NCBI GenBank assembly: GCA_964502705.1
Contig: CAZCXZ010000026.1
Coordinates: 1 to 34,729 of the forward strand
Direction of reading: 5' to 3'
DNA length: 34,729 nt
DNA from: Berkiella sp964502705
Lineage (GTDB): Bacteria; Pseudomonadota; Gammaproteobacteria; Berkiellales; Berkiellaceae
Position 1 is the first letter of the stretch. Every line of letters starts with the position of its first letter. Positions 15,835 through 25,557 of the stretch are shown in pieces. A program made the translations under genes and the position numbers. The notes under the pieces were generated by a model that had not been told where the DNA came from, did not search any database, and saw only the letters and a list, made by a program, of their open reading frames with translations.

Positions 15835-16518
15835 ATGAGTAACATAAGCGAAACGGGTGGTTTACAAGGGATTAATCTTAGCGATATCGGATTAAATACG
15901 CCGCTAAAAGCTGAAAAAGACAAATCTGAAAAAAATGAATTCTTGCAGCTGTTTGTAACACAGCTTCGAAATCAAAATCCATTGGAACCCAGAGACGGTG
16001 CTGAATATTTGGGCCAATTGGCTCAGTTCAGTACGCTAGAAGGGATCCGCAACATGGAAACTGCCTTCAATAAAATTGCGAACAGCTTAAACTCCAACCA
16101 AGCATTACAAGCGTCTTCACTTGTGGGTAAAAATGTCGATGTAAAAACCGATAACGGCCTTTACCTCCAAGGGAATAGCGTGAAAGGCAGCATTGATGTG
16201 CCAGCTTATGCAACCAATGTGCAAATGGAAATACGTAACGCACAAGGTGAAGTGATTAAAACAGTTAAAATGGATGCAGTGGATAAAGGCGACCTTTCCT
16301 TTGTATGGGATGGATTAGATGACAGCGGCAATCCACAACCTTCAGGCGTGTACAAGTTTATTGCCAAAGCCAACGTGCATGGTCAAGAAACCAATATTGA
16401 TACCTATTTATCAGCCAATGTTGATAGCGTCACCATTAACAAAAATGGACAGCCCGTGACACTGAACGTATCAGGTTATGGCAAAATTTCGATGGATGAT
16501 ATTAAAACGATTAGCTAG
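15835..16518 (+). CDS. flgD: Hook-cap (hook scaffolding) protein FlgD
   Basis: The 227-residue protein carries the conserved FlgD N-terminal region NEFLQLFVTQLRNQNPLEP (about 34-52) and QLAQFSTLEGIRNM (about 62-75), followed by the FlgD Ig/tudor-like region with DGLDDSGNPQPSGVYKF (about 162-178). FlgD caps the growing hook and is needed for FlgE polymerisation, and is lost when the hook is finished. It lies between flgC and flgE as usual. Length is ordinary. Confidence 0.94.
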   Translation: MSNISETGGLQGINLSDIGLNTPLKAEKDKSEKNEFLQLFVTQLRNQNPLEPRDGAEYLGQLAQFSTLEGIRNMETAFNKIANSLNSNQALQASSLVGKNVDVKTDNGLYLQGNSVKGSIDVPAYATNVQMEIRNAQGEVIKTVKMDAVDKGDLSFVWDGLDDSGNPQPSGVYKFIAKANVHGQETNIDTYLSANVDSVTINKNGQPVTLNVSGYGKISMDDIKTIS

Positions 16519-16556
16519 AGCAGTATTATTTATTAAACGAATGAAGGGATATAGCG

Positions 16557-18512
16557 ATGGGATTTAACTCGGCACTTAGTGGTTTAAAAGCAACATCCAG
16601 TGAGCTTAGCGTTATCAGTAACAACATTGCGAACGTGAGTACCAATGGCTTTAAAAGCTCGCGTACCGAATTTGCAGATATTTATGCAAACTCAAGCCTT
16701 GGTGGCGGTCAAACTGCCATCGGTTCGGGTGTAGTGTTATCCGCTGTTACCCAACAATTTAGCCAAGGACAAATCAGTTTTACTGATAATAACCTTGACT
16801 TAGCCGTGTCCGGTAAAGGCTTCTTCGTGTTAAGCAACAACGGTAGCATTTCTTACACACGAGCAGGTTCATTCGGTGTTGACAAGAACGGTTATATTGT
16901 CAACAGTAGCGAGAATCGTTTACGCGGTTTCTTAGCCGATAACACGGGTAGTATTACCGGGGCGCAGGCAGATTTACAAATCACCAGTTCAACGTTGGCA
17001 CCAAAACCTACGAGCACGGTTAGTGTCAACGTAAACTTAGATGCAACCGCAGAGCCTCCATCAGCGCCCTTTATTACAGGATTTACACCAGCTCAGCCAC
17101 CGGATCCGACAACTTATAACTCATCAACGTCGACCACTGTGTATGATAGCTTGGGCAACTCACACATTATGACCAGCTACTTTGTCAAAGCCCACGCTGA
17201 AAATACCTGGCGCACTTATGTCGGTATTGACGGATCCGATGTAACGCCCACTGCAAGCACACCACCCGTTGGCGCGCCGCCGGTTCAATATCCATCGGGA
17301 CAATTGGCACAGCCGTATACGATTGTATTTAACCAATCGGGCAGCTATGTCACCAACAACCCAGCAACACCAGCGACTTACTATGGCCCAGGCCCTGTAA
17401 GCAGCACAACCTCTGGCTTAATGACCTCTGGAACCTTACCAACGTTGAACCTAAACGATTTAACGATAAACAGCGTGGCGATTACGGCAAGTTCAAGTTC
17501 ATCGGATGGTTCTTCAACCACTGACAATGCTGCAAGCTCCATAGCACTCGCAGCGGCGATTAACCAAAGCACAGTTTCTCATGGTGTTACTGCGTCAGTT
17601 AACCCTAACGTGGTTGATTTAGGGATCCCAGCTTTTGGTAACCTTGCAGCAGGTGACTTTAGCATTAATGGTGTGCCAATTGTTGGCGTGAACGCTAACC
17701 CTGCTGACTTATTAGGTTTAATCAACGGACAAACCGCTACAACCGGCGTGGTGGCTACACAACCTGGCGGTGCAGGAACCGCGATTATTCTAACTGCCAA
17801 CGATTCACGTAACGTGCAATTAACAACCGATGGCGTGCAAGCAACCGGTGCATCATTTGCGAACTTTAACTTAAATGGTGGTGTAGCGGTAGACCAAGTG
17901 CAACGCGGTACAATAAGTCTTGCCACTACCAACAACCAAGGGATTATTATCGGTGGTCCAAATCCAGGACAAGCGAGTTTGACTGCTGGTCCACAAGCCG
18001 GTATCGTCCAATCAAGCTCAGATACCATCAACATTGCAGATTGGATCCCAACAGGGGGCGCTGCAGGGCCACAGTTAATGAGCATGAATTTTAATAACTC
18101 AACCCAATATGGTGCACCATTCTCCGTATTGGCGTTGAGTCAAAATGGCTACTCTACCGGTTTGCTAGCAGGTGTTAACGTCGACTCTTCCGGCGTGATC
18201 TTTGCTAAATATAATAACGGTCAATCGTTGGCATTAGGCCAAGTTGCGTTAGCAAACTTCGGTAATGTGCAAGGGTTAAATCCACAGGGTAACACAAGTT
18301 GGGTAGAAACCTTTTCATCGGGTTCAGCATTAATTGGTGCACCAGGCACCGCTGAACTCGGTGGCATTCAATCTGGTGCGTTAGAAAACTCTAACGTGGA
18401 ATTAACCGATGAATTAGTTGAATTAATTGTTGCGCAACGTAACTTCCAAGCGAATGCGCAATCGATTAAAACTGAAGATGCCGTAACACAAACAATTATT
18501 AACTTACGTTAA
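16557..18512 (+). CDS. flgE: Flagellar hook protein FlgE, enlarged
   Basis: The 651-residue hook subunit has the N-terminal motif LSVISNNIANVSTNGFKSS and the C-terminal LVELIVAQRNFQANAQSIK, which form the D0 coiled coil. It is longer than many FlgE proteins (around 400 residues) because of inserts in the outer domains. One of them, about residues 287-478, is homologous to inserts in FlgK and FlgL of the same operon (GTLPTLNLNDLTINSV..., FSINGVPIV..., QPGGAGTAIILTA, FANFNLNGG, IIIGGPNP). It contains units of the flagellin hook IN type (SINGVxI...LINxxxxxTGV). FlgE polymerises to the hook that joins the rod to the filament. Confidence 0.94.
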   Translation: MGFNSALSGLKATSSELSVISNNIANVSTNGFKSSRTEFADIYANSSLGGGQTAIGSGVVLSAVTQQFSQGQISFTDNNLDLAVSGKGFFVLSNNGSISYTRAGSFGVDKNGYIVNSSENRLRGFLADNTGSITGAQADLQITSSTLAPKPTSTVSVNVNLDATAEPPSAPFITGFTPAQPPDPTTYNSSTSTTVYDSLGNSHIMTSYFVKAHAENTWRTYVGIDGSDVTPTASTPPVGAPPVQYPSGQLAQPYTIVFNQSGSYVTNNPATPATYYGPGPVSSTTSGLMTSGTLPTLNLNDLTINSVAITASSSSSDGSSTTDNAASSIALAAAINQSTVSHGVTASVNPNVVDLGIPAFGNLAAGDFSINGVPIVGVNANPADLLGLINGQTATTGVVATQPGGAGTAIILTANDSRNVQLTTDGVQATGASFANFNLNGGVAVDQVQRGTISLATTNNQGIIIGGPNPGQASLTAGPQAGIVQSSSDTINIADWIPTGGAAGPQLMSMNFNNSTQYGAPFSVLALSQNGYSTGLLAGVNVDSSGVIFAKYNNGQSLALGQVALANFGNVQGLNPQGNTSWVETFSSGSALIGAPGTAELGGIQSGALENSNVELTDELVELIVAQRNFQANAQSIKTEDAVTQTIINLR

Positions 18513-18529
18513 TAGGGAAGCTATAAACC

Positions 18530-19285
18530 ATGGATGGAATGATTTATGTGGCAACTTCGAGTAGCGCGAATATTTTACAAGCGCAGACGATGAGTGCCAA
18601 TAACTTAGCCAACGTTAACACCCCAGGGTTTAAAGCGGATCATCCGTTGTTTGCCAGTTATTTAAAAGAAGGTACCGATACCTTACCGTCACGGGTTTAT
18701 TCAGTAATGAATGGTTCACGTACCGATTTTACACCGGGTGGCATGATGCCAACCGGTAATACAATGGACATCGCGGTGAATGGCCAAGGTTGGTTTGCAG
18801 TGATGTCGAACGATGGTAATGAAGCTTACATGTCGACCACCAGCATGCAAGTTACCCAAGAAGGGTTATTGGTCACTGCGCATCAATTACCCATTTTAGG
18901 TGCTAGCGGTCCAATCACCATACCATCGGGACAAAAAATTGATATTGGTACCGATGGAACCGTTACGGCAACACCAATCGAAGGTACTAATCTGACACCC
19001 ACGGTTATCGATAGAATCAAGCTTGTTAAACCCAATAATAATGATTTAATTAAATCGCAAGATGGTATGGTCCGCACGAAAACCGGCGCAAACCTTGAAG
19101 CCGATGCTTCCGTTAAATTAGTCTCTGGCTTTTTAGAAACAAGTAACGTCAATGTAGTTGAATCAATGATGAGCATGATAGCGCTATCGAGGCAATTTGA
19201 AATCCAATTAAAANNNNNNNNNNAATTATTAAATATTGCCAAAGAAAACTCACAATCGTCAGATAGAACGATAGCGTTAAGCTAA
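18530..19285 (+). CDS. flgF: Flagellar proximal rod protein FlgF (contains an assembly gap)
   Basis: It begins MDGMIYVATSSSANILQAQTM and has SANNLANVNTPGFKADHPLF (about 24-43), then the central rod region and a C-terminal SNVNVVESMMSMIALSRQFEIQLK. Ten Ns at 19214-19223 interrupt the C-terminal helix; the frame resumes as LLNIAKENSQSSDRTIALS, a typical FlgF ending. As written the protein is 251 residues, of which four are undetermined. FlgF forms the proximal rod with FlgB and FlgC. Since the reading frame and helix pattern fit on both sides of the gap, I regard the gene as intact. Confidence 0.92.
   Translation: MDGMIYVATSSSANILQAQTMSANNLANVNTPGFKADHPLFASYLKEGTDTLPSRVYSVMNGSRTDFTPGGMMPTGNTMDIAVNGQGWFAVMSNDGNEAYMSTTSMQVTQEGLLVTAHQLPILGASGPITIPSGQKIDIGTDGTVTATPIEGTNLTPTVIDRIKLVKPNNNDLIKSQDGMVRTKTGANLEADASVKLVSGFLETSNVNVVESMMSMIALSRQFEIQLKXXXXLLNIAKENSQSSDRTIALS
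19214..19223. other. Assembly gap of 10 undetermined bases
   Basis: Ten consecutive N, inside the last part of flgF. The length may be a placeholder rather than measured; the flanks (AAA before, AA after) could overlap, in which case no base is missing. Confidence 0.97.
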
Positions 19286-19304
19286 AAATTTAAGGAGAAT
19301 ATCG

Positions 19305-20090
19305 ATGCATCCAGCACTATCCGTTAGCGTCACCGGTCTTGGCGCACAAGATACGAATGTTAGAGTGATCTCGAACAACTTAGCGAACGTCAGTACCACT
19401 GGGTATAAAAAAGGACGCGCGATATTCGAAGATTTGTTCTACCAAAACGTACGTCAACCAGGTGCGCAATCGTCTGAACAAACTGAGATCCCCTCAGGTT
19501 TGATGCTAGGTGCGGGTGTTAGAACCGTTGCGACACAAAAAATCCAATCGCAAGGAACCCTCATTCAAACAGAAAATCCATTAGATCTTGCGATAAATGG
19601 TGATGGGTATTTTCAAATTTTAAGACCTGATAATTCAACATCATATACACGCGATGGCTCGTTCCAATTAAGCAGTACGGGTCAAATCGTGACCGCAAAC
19701 GGTTATCCGTTGCAACCGGCTATTACCATACCTTCAACAGCACTTAGCATTACTATTGGTAACGATGGGACTGTTTCGGTGTTGAATGAAGGTAGCTCAA
19801 CACCTAGCCAAGTGGGTACCATTCAACTTGCCGACTTTGTTAACCCAACTGGCCTTGAACCGATTGGTGAAAATCAATTTGTTGAAACCGCATCGAGCGG
19901 ATCACCAACAACAGGTAACCCAGGACAAAATTCTTTAGGTCTACTTTATCAAGGTTCGTTAGAGAGCTCTAACGTGAATGTGGTAGAAGAATTAGTGCGT
20001 TTGATTGAAGTTCAACGCGCTTATGAAATGAATGCAAAAGCGGTAGAAACCGTTGATGGCATGTTGCAGTATTTATCACAAACTCTGTAA
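19305..20090 (+). CDS. flgG: Flagellar distal rod protein FlgG
   Basis: This 261-residue protein contains VRVISNNLANVSTTGYKKGRA near the start, the FlgG-specific LMLGAGVRTVATQKIQSQGTL (about 66-86), and the C-terminal SNVNVVEELVRLIEVQRAYE. FlgG makes the distal rod that passes through the P and L rings. Length and motif order are standard. The ribosome binding site AAGGAG lies before the ATG, and flgH follows closely. Confidence 0.95.
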   Translation: MHPALSVSVTGLGAQDTNVRVISNNLANVSTTGYKKGRAIFEDLFYQNVRQPGAQSSEQTEIPSGLMLGAGVRTVATQKIQSQGTLIQTENPLDLAINGDGYFQILRPDNSTSYTRDGSFQLSSTGQIVTANGYPLQPAITIPSTALSITIGNDGTVSVLNEGSSTPSQVGTIQLADFVNPTGLEPIGENQFVETASSGSPTTGNPGQNSLGLLYQGSLESSNVNVVEELVRLIEVQRAYEMNAKAVETVDGMLQYLSQTL

Positions 20091-20107
20091 GTAGGATGCT
20101 AAATATC

Positions 20108-20833
20108 ATGAAATGGATATTGCAAGTCGTGATTAGCCTTAGCGCCTTATTTCTAGGTGCCTGTGCCAATAATCTGGTCGAATTTCCAAACGATCCTAAT
20201 TTCGCGCCAGTTATTCCTGAGCGCATGCCGGTCCAAACGCCGGATATGGGCTCAATTTACTACTTACAAGAAGGCACATCATTATCCTTATATGAAGATA
20301 TTAAAGCGTTACACGTTGGTGATTTAATCACGGTAATACTGACCGAAAGAACAGATGCTACCAAAAAAGCCGAAAACACTTATCAGAAAAATGACGTTAA
20401 TAACACACCTGAGCCAACCATTTTTGGCACCAGTGCAGATTGGAAGTTCCCTAAAGAATTGCCAATTCCCTTGCAAACCACAGCAAATTTAGGTTTGGCG
20501 ACCAATATTAATTCCCAACGTTCCTTTACAGGCACTGCCGATGGTAAACAGAATAATAAATTAACAGGAACCATCTCGGTTGTGGTAACACAAATATACC
20601 CTAACGGTAATTTACAGGTGCGAGGCGAAAAGTGGGTTAATATTAATGATGGGAATGAGTACATTCGCCTATCAGGGATTATTCGACCACAAGATGTCAA
20701 TCCGAATAATACCATTGATTCAAATCGGATTGCAGATGCCAGAATTTCATACAGCGGTACTGGCACGTTTGCGAATCAAAATAAACAAGGCTGGTTAACG
20801 CGCTTCTTATCAAGTCCGTACTGGCCAATTTAA
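20108..20833 (+). CDS. flgH: Flagellar L-ring lipoprotein FlgH
   Basis: The ATG at 20108 is preferred to one at 20096 because only it has space after the GTAGG ribosome binding site. The 241-residue product has a lipoprotein signal with lipobox LGAC (Cys19), then FlgH motifs GSIYYLQEGTSLSLYEDIKA, GDLITVILTERTDA and a C-terminal RISYSGTGTFANQNKQGWLTRF. FlgH is an outer-membrane lipoprotein forming the L ring, the bushing for the distal rod. It lies in the normal position between flgG and flgI. Confidence 0.94.
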   Translation: MKWILQVVISLSALFLGACANNLVEFPNDPNFAPVIPERMPVQTPDMGSIYYLQEGTSLSLYEDIKALHVGDLITVILTERTDATKKAENTYQKNDVNNTPEPTIFGTSADWKFPKELPIPLQTTANLGLATNINSQRSFTGTADGKQNNKLTGTISVVVTQIYPNGNLQVRGEKWVNINDGNEYIRLSGIIRPQDVNPNNTIDSNRIADARISYSGTGTFANQNKQGWLTRFLSSPYWPI

Positions 20834-20842
20834 AGGATTACC

Positions 20843-21934
20843 ATGAAAATACAATGGATTGGATTTTTAGGGTTAATGCTGATGTCAGCAGTGGTACACG
20901 CTGAACGGATCAAAGATCTCACCGTTATCCAAGGTGTTCGTTCTAACCAATTGATTGGGTATGGCTTGGTGGTGGGTTTAAATGGTACCGGTGATTCGGA
21001 AGCATTTACCAAGCAGTCATTTAAAAATATGTTAAATAAATTGGGTGTGACGATTCCCGATAATATTAACCCTGCGATTAAAAACGTAGCGGCAGTAGCG
21101 CTGCATGCAGAATTACCAGCTTTCACCAAACCAGGCCAAAAAATCGACGTTACGGTTTCATCTTTAGGAAACGCCAAAAGCTTACGAGGTGGCGTATTAC
21201 TCTTGGCGCCTTTAAAAGGGGCTGATGGAAATGTCTACGCTGTTGCGCAAGGTAACTTGGTCGTAGGGGGCTTATCAGCTGAAGGCGAAGACGGCTCCAA
21301 AATTACCGTTAACGTACCATCAATTGGACGTATTCCTAATGGTGCGATTGTTGAACGTGGTGTACCTAGCCCTTTTACGCAATCAGATGTGATCATCTTT
21401 AATTTACATTATGCCGATTTTACGACTGCTAAACGACTAACCGAAGTGATTAATGAATACATTGGGCCAGGAACAGCGACGCCGCTGGATGCATCTTCAA
21501 TCAAGGTGCATGCTCCTTGCGATATTACCGAGAAGGTGACCTTTGTTTCAGCGATTGAAAACTTAGAACTGGTTCCTGGTGAAATGCGTGCCAGGGTAGT
21601 TGTGAACTCTAGAACCGGCACGATTATTATTGGTAAGCATGTGACCGTAGGTCCTGCGGCAATTGCACATGGTAATTTAATTGTGACGGTGAGTGAAACG
21701 CAACAAGTATCGCAACCACAACCATTATCACTTGGTGTAACTGCAGAAACGGTCAAATCGGAAATATCGGTGAGCCAACCCAATGCACGTATGTTCTTGT
21801 TTGACAGCAAAGTATCGTTAGAATCGATTGTGAATGCTGTTAACAAGGTAGGCACAGCTCCAGGTGATTTAGTCGCTATCTTAGAAGCGCTGAAACAAGC
21901 CGGTGCCCTTCAAGCTGATTTAGAGATTATATAG
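20843..21934 (+). CDS. flgI: Flagellar P-ring protein FlgI
   Basis: The 363-residue protein has a Sec signal peptide ending near VVHA (residues 17-20) and the typical mature start ERIKDLTVIQGVRSNQLIG, followed by YGLVVGLNGTGDS. It continues to a C-terminal EALKQAGALQADLEII, normal for FlgI. It polymerises in the periplasm around the rod to form the P ring in peptidoglycan, with FlgA as chaperone. Length is standard for the family, and no lesion is seen. Confidence 0.95.
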   Translation: MKIQWIGFLGLMLMSAVVHAERIKDLTVIQGVRSNQLIGYGLVVGLNGTGDSEAFTKQSFKNMLNKLGVTIPDNINPAIKNVAAVALHAELPAFTKPGQKIDVTVSSLGNAKSLRGGVLLLAPLKGADGNVYAVAQGNLVVGGLSAEGEDGSKITVNVPSIGRIPNGAIVERGVPSPFTQSDVIIFNLHYADFTTAKRLTEVINEYIGPGTATPLDASSIKVHAPCDITEKVTFVSAIENLELVPGEMRARVVVNSRTGTIIIGKHVTVGPAAIAHGNLIVTVSETQQVSQPQPLSLGVTAETVKSEISVSQPNARMFLFDSKVSLESIVNAVNKVGTAPGDLVAILEALKQAGALQADLEII

Positions 21935-21941
21935 AGGCCGC

Positions 21942-22871
21942 ATGGATACAAAATATGTTAACAGTTACAATTATTATGACTTTGCGTCACTCAAAGAATT
22001 AAAAGCAGATGCAAAAGATAATAAAGAAGAACAGTTAAAAGTTATTGCAAGCCAACTAGAATCCGTGTTCTTGCAACTGGTGATGAAAAACATGCAGGAT
22101 GCGAATGAGGCTTTCAAATCTGATTTGTTTTCCCGTGAACAAGAAGATTTTTACAAAGATATGTTAAATCAACAAATGTCGTTGTCGTTATCAAAAGCAG
22201 GTGGTATTGGTTTGGCAGATATGATTGTTAAACAATTACAAGGTGCTGCTAAAAATAGCTCGTTGCCTATGATGAAAACAACCGAAGCGCCCCAGGTTAT
22301 GAAACCTATTCAGCAAATGACACCATTACCTTTGCAAAAACAAACTGAACAGCTGGAAGTAAGCGAAAAAGCACCAGTAATTTTACCAGAGAAACCAACT
22401 GAAACTACCGTTGATGTGCATAACTTTGTGAAAACCGTTATGCCATTTGCACAACAAGTTGCCAAAATCATCGGTATTGATCCAAAATTATTGGTGGCCC
22501 AATCTGCTTTAGAAACCGGTTGGGGTAAGCACATGATCCGTGATAGTAATCAGGTGAGTGCGCATAACCTCTTTGGTATAAAAGCAAAAGCTGCGCACCC
22601 AAGTAAAGTCGCCTCTTTGACCACAGAATATGTTAATCAACAGCCGGTAAAAGAAGTGGCAGACTTTAAAGCCTATGCTTCGATGTTAGATAGCTTTTTA
22701 GATTATGTTTCTTTATTACAAACTAAGCGCTATGAAAAAGCCTTAGCGAATGCAGAAGATCCAAAAGCATTTTTAAATGAACTACAAAAGGCAGGTTATG
22801 CGACCGATCCACAGTATGCCAATAAAGTTTTTGCGATTTATGAAAATCATCCTTCATTAAATGAAGTTTAG
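21942..22871 (+). CDS. flgJ: Rod cap and peptidoglycan hydrolase FlgJ (two-domain form)
   Basis: Residues about 20-100 form the rod-binding domain (LKVIASQLESVFLQLVMKNM, then DMLNQQMSLSLSKAGGIGLAD). A proline/glutamate/glutamine-rich linker (about 110-160) leads to a glucosaminidase-type domain at about 160-305, with LLVAQSALETGWGKHM holding the catalytic-type Glu, then HNLFGIKA, and a C-terminal YATDPQYANKVFAI. The 309-residue, two-domain form is the gammaproteobacterial type: it caps the rod and opens the peptidoglycan. No signal peptide is present, as expected for flagellar export. Confidence 0.94.
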   Translation: MDTKYVNSYNYYDFASLKELKADAKDNKEEQLKVIASQLESVFLQLVMKNMQDANEAFKSDLFSREQEDFYKDMLNQQMSLSLSKAGGIGLADMIVKQLQGAAKNSSLPMMKTTEAPQVMKPIQQMTPLPLQKQTEQLEVSEKAPVILPEKPTETTVDVHNFVKTVMPFAQQVAKIIGIDPKLLVAQSALETGWGKHMIRDSNQVSAHNLFGIKAKAAHPSKVASLTTEYVNQQPVKEVADFKAYASMLDSFLDYVSLLQTKRYEKALANAEDPKAFLNELQKAGYATDPQYANKVFAIYENHPSLNEV

Positions 22872-22886
22872 AGCTGGAAGTGAAAA

Positions 22887-25556
22887 ATGAGTGATATTCT
22901 CGGTATTGGTACTTCAGGATTGGTAGCAGCCCAAAAATCCTTGGATACCATTTCACATAACATCTCAAATGCGAGTTCTCCAGGATATAGCAGACAGGTT
23001 ACGCTATTGTCAGCACGTGATGCTGTGCAAATGGGTGCCTCATTTTCAGGTTCAGGTGTTGAAGTTCAGGGCACAAGACGCATTGTCGATCAGTTTTTAA
23101 TCACGAATTTACAATTGCAACAATCTAACTTCAATGAGTTTGATACTTATTCGGGGGTGATAAACCAGCTGGATAATATATTTTCTGATCCTGCAACGGG
23201 TATCACCGCAGTATTAAACACTTTTTTCAATGCTTTACAAGATTTAAATGCTAACCCAGATTCATCATCTGCTAGGCAATTACTGTTATCGCAATCTCAG
23301 GTACTTGAAAATCGATTTAGTGATCTAAACCAACAGATTACATCACAGTACAATAATATCAACACACAAATTCGTGGTGCCGTAAATGAGATCAATAGTA
23401 TTGCAGAACAAATTGCTAAAATTAACGTTAAAATTATTAACACCGGTACTAATACCTTCGTAGAAGAACCAAACGATTTATTAGACTTACGTGAACAATT
23501 GGTACTCGATTTGTCGAAATTTGTTAGCACAACAACAACGGTTCAAGACAATGGCGCAATGAATGTTTTTATCGGCAGTGGACAGTCGTTGGTGATCAAT
23601 GGCAACTTTAACCGTTTGACGGCATTACCTAATGCCACCGATGCAACACGTACCGATATTGCCATTATTTCTCAGTCTTCCACAGAAGTTATTAGTAGTA
23701 ATATTCGCGGTGGAAAAATTGGCGGTTTGCTTACTTTGCAAAACGATGTGTTAACCCCTTCGCAGAATGCGTTGGGTCGGATAGCTATCACCATATCCAG
23801 CACCTTTAATGAGCAGCATAAAAAGGGTGTAACTTTAAATGGTGAACTTGGAACAGACTTTTTCTCCGATCCTAATGAACTTTCCAAAACGCTCGCACGA
23901 TCACTTAAGAATCGTAGCAATGGTGGTAACGCGATATTCTCGGTGTCGATTGACCCAATTACACTTTCTACTTCTTCAACGCAAGTGAATTCATCTGTTT
24001 CGGATTTAGTTAATGCAGGTACGCTATTGCCACTCACTTTTGGGATGTTATCACTCAATAATGTGACAATTAGAGCGAGTGTTGCAGGAGATGATCCTTA
24101 CTCTACTACTGATGCAACCGGTAGCGCAATTGCAATAGCCAATGCTATTAATGCATCTCGTGCTTCACATGAAGTGACGGCAACGCCTGAACAAAATGTT
24201 TACTATTTAGGTCAATTTACACCTGGCGCATTCAATGCGGGTGAATTGGTTATTAATGGTATTAACATTGTTTCAACAGGGGCTGATGAGGCCACTTTAC
24301 TGCAAGATATTAACGCACTCTCATTACAAACGGGTGTCAAAGCCTCAGGTGATGGTAGTGGACATATTACCCTAACAGCAGCCGATGGTCGCAATATTCA
24401 ATTGACTACTGATGGAAGTGCTGCAGCTGGCACCTTTGCCTATTTTGATACACAAGGGGGTGTTGCACTCGATAAAGTCACTAAGGCCAGCGTCAAATTA
24501 TTCTCACAAGTTCAAGAGATTAAAATTGGTGGTGCAAACCCATCGGGTATTGGTTTTGCCGCAGGCACAACACCAGCTCGGAGTGCCAGTTTAACCACCG
24601 ATAATTATGAACTCTCTTATGATGGCACTTTTTATACCTTGCGGAATTTAACGTATTCAACCGTGGTTGCGCAATCTACCGTCGCACATTTTGAAGTTGA
24701 TGGTATGACCATTAATCTTGAAACGGGCACAATGATGGCAAACGATACTTTTACCATTCAGCCAACACGCAGTGGTGCGCATGATTTTTCCCTGTTGATC
24801 AATAACCCTAATTTGATTGCTTTAGGTTCTCCGATCCGCGTTGAAGGCGAGTTGACTAATCGTGGTAATGGATTGATACAGTTAACAGAAATTACTAATG
24901 CTACTGGAAGTCCCGTGCCAACTTCGACAGTACTGGGTAATGCTTTTAAGCAAGAAGGCGTCATAACGCCGCCTATTCGTATTGAATTTACGTCAACGAG
25001 CAGCTTCCGGGTAATTGATGTTTCATCAGGATTGCCAGGAGTGCAAATCGGCCCCGATCAAGTTTATAACGCTAACGATTCCAACCGACCCATATTCCCC
25101 ATATCAGGGGTAGTTGATACAACATTACCTGGACCAAATCCAACCTATACCTTTGATCCTGGTTATCGAGTTACTTTGCAAGGCAGCCCGCAAGCAGGAG
25201 ACGTGTTTAACATTAAATACAACGAAGATGCGTCAGGCGACAATCGTAACGGTTTGAAATTAGCGAATTTGCAATTAGAAAAAACCATGGCGAATCAATC
25301 GACAACTTTTCAAGATGCTTATGCACAATTAGTCGGTGATATTGGCACCAAAGCCGCGCAAGCCAAAGTGAGTGCGCAATCTAGTGAGAATTTATTACAT
25401 TTTGTGGAATCCCGACGAAATGAAGTTTCAGGGGTTAACTTAGATGAAGAAGCAGCGAATTTGTTGCGCTTCGAACAAGCTTACCAGGCATCTGCACAGG
25501 TGATTGTGATAGCCAGAAGTATATTTGAAGCCTTAATGAGTTTATTAGGACGGTAA
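22887..25556 (+). CDS. flgK: Hook-filament junction protein FlgK (HAP1), enlarged
   Basis: The N-terminus MSDILGIGTSGLVAAQKSLD and SHNISNASSPGYSRQV, and the C-terminus GVNLDEEAANLLRFEQAYQA, are standard FlgK ends. At 889 residues it is well beyond the usual 450-650. Most of the excess is in the variable region, including an insert at about 373-561 homologous to inserts in FlgE and FlgL (GTLLPLTFGMLSLNNV, LVINGINIV, LTAADGRNIQLTTDG, IKIGGANPSG). A following segment has VTLQGSPQAGDVFNI, a motif common in FlgK/FlgL. FlgK connects the hook to FlgL. It follows flgJ after 15 bp, with GGAAGTG as ribosome binding site. Confidence 0.94.
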   Translation: MSDILGIGTSGLVAAQKSLDTISHNISNASSPGYSRQVTLLSARDAVQMGASFSGSGVEVQGTRRIVDQFLITNLQLQQSNFNEFDTYSGVINQLDNIFSDPATGITAVLNTFFNALQDLNANPDSSSARQLLLSQSQVLENRFSDLNQQITSQYNNINTQIRGAVNEINSIAEQIAKINVKIINTGTNTFVEEPNDLLDLREQLVLDLSKFVSTTTTVQDNGAMNVFIGSGQSLVINGNFNRLTALPNATDATRTDIAIISQSSTEVISSNIRGGKIGGLLTLQNDVLTPSQNALGRIAITISSTFNEQHKKGVTLNGELGTDFFSDPNELSKTLARSLKNRSNGGNAIFSVSIDPITLSTSSTQVNSSVSDLVNAGTLLPLTFGMLSLNNVTIRASVAGDDPYSTTDATGSAIAIANAINASRASHEVTATPEQNVYYLGQFTPGAFNAGELVINGINIVSTGADEATLLQDINALSLQTGVKASGDGSGHITLTAADGRNIQLTTDGSAAAGTFAYFDTQGGVALDKVTKASVKLFSQVQEIKIGGANPSGIGFAAGTTPARSASLTTDNYELSYDGTFYTLRNLTYSTVVAQSTVAHFEVDGMTINLETGTMMANDTFTIQPTRSGAHDFSLLINNPNLIALGSPIRVEGELTNRGNGLIQLTEITNATGSPVPTSTVLGNAFKQEGVITPPIRIEFTSTSSFRVIDVSSGLPGVQIGPDQVYNANDSNRPIFPISGVVDTTLPGPNPTYTFDPGYRVTLQGSPQAGDVFNIKYNEDASGDNRNGLKLANLQLEKTMANQSTTFQDAYAQLVGDIGTKAAQAKVSAQSSENLLHFVESRRNEVSGVNLDEEAANLLRFEQAYQASAQVIVIARSIFEALMSLLGR

Positions 25557-25557
25557 A

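Noticed and set aside
17579..18085. Long minus-strand open frame inside flgE
   Set aside because: It lies opposite a clearly conserved FlgE coding frame, has no ribosome binding site, and its composition (Pro, Val, Cys-rich) is that of a complementary-strand shadow. The same applies to the other opposing frames in flgI, flgK and flgL.
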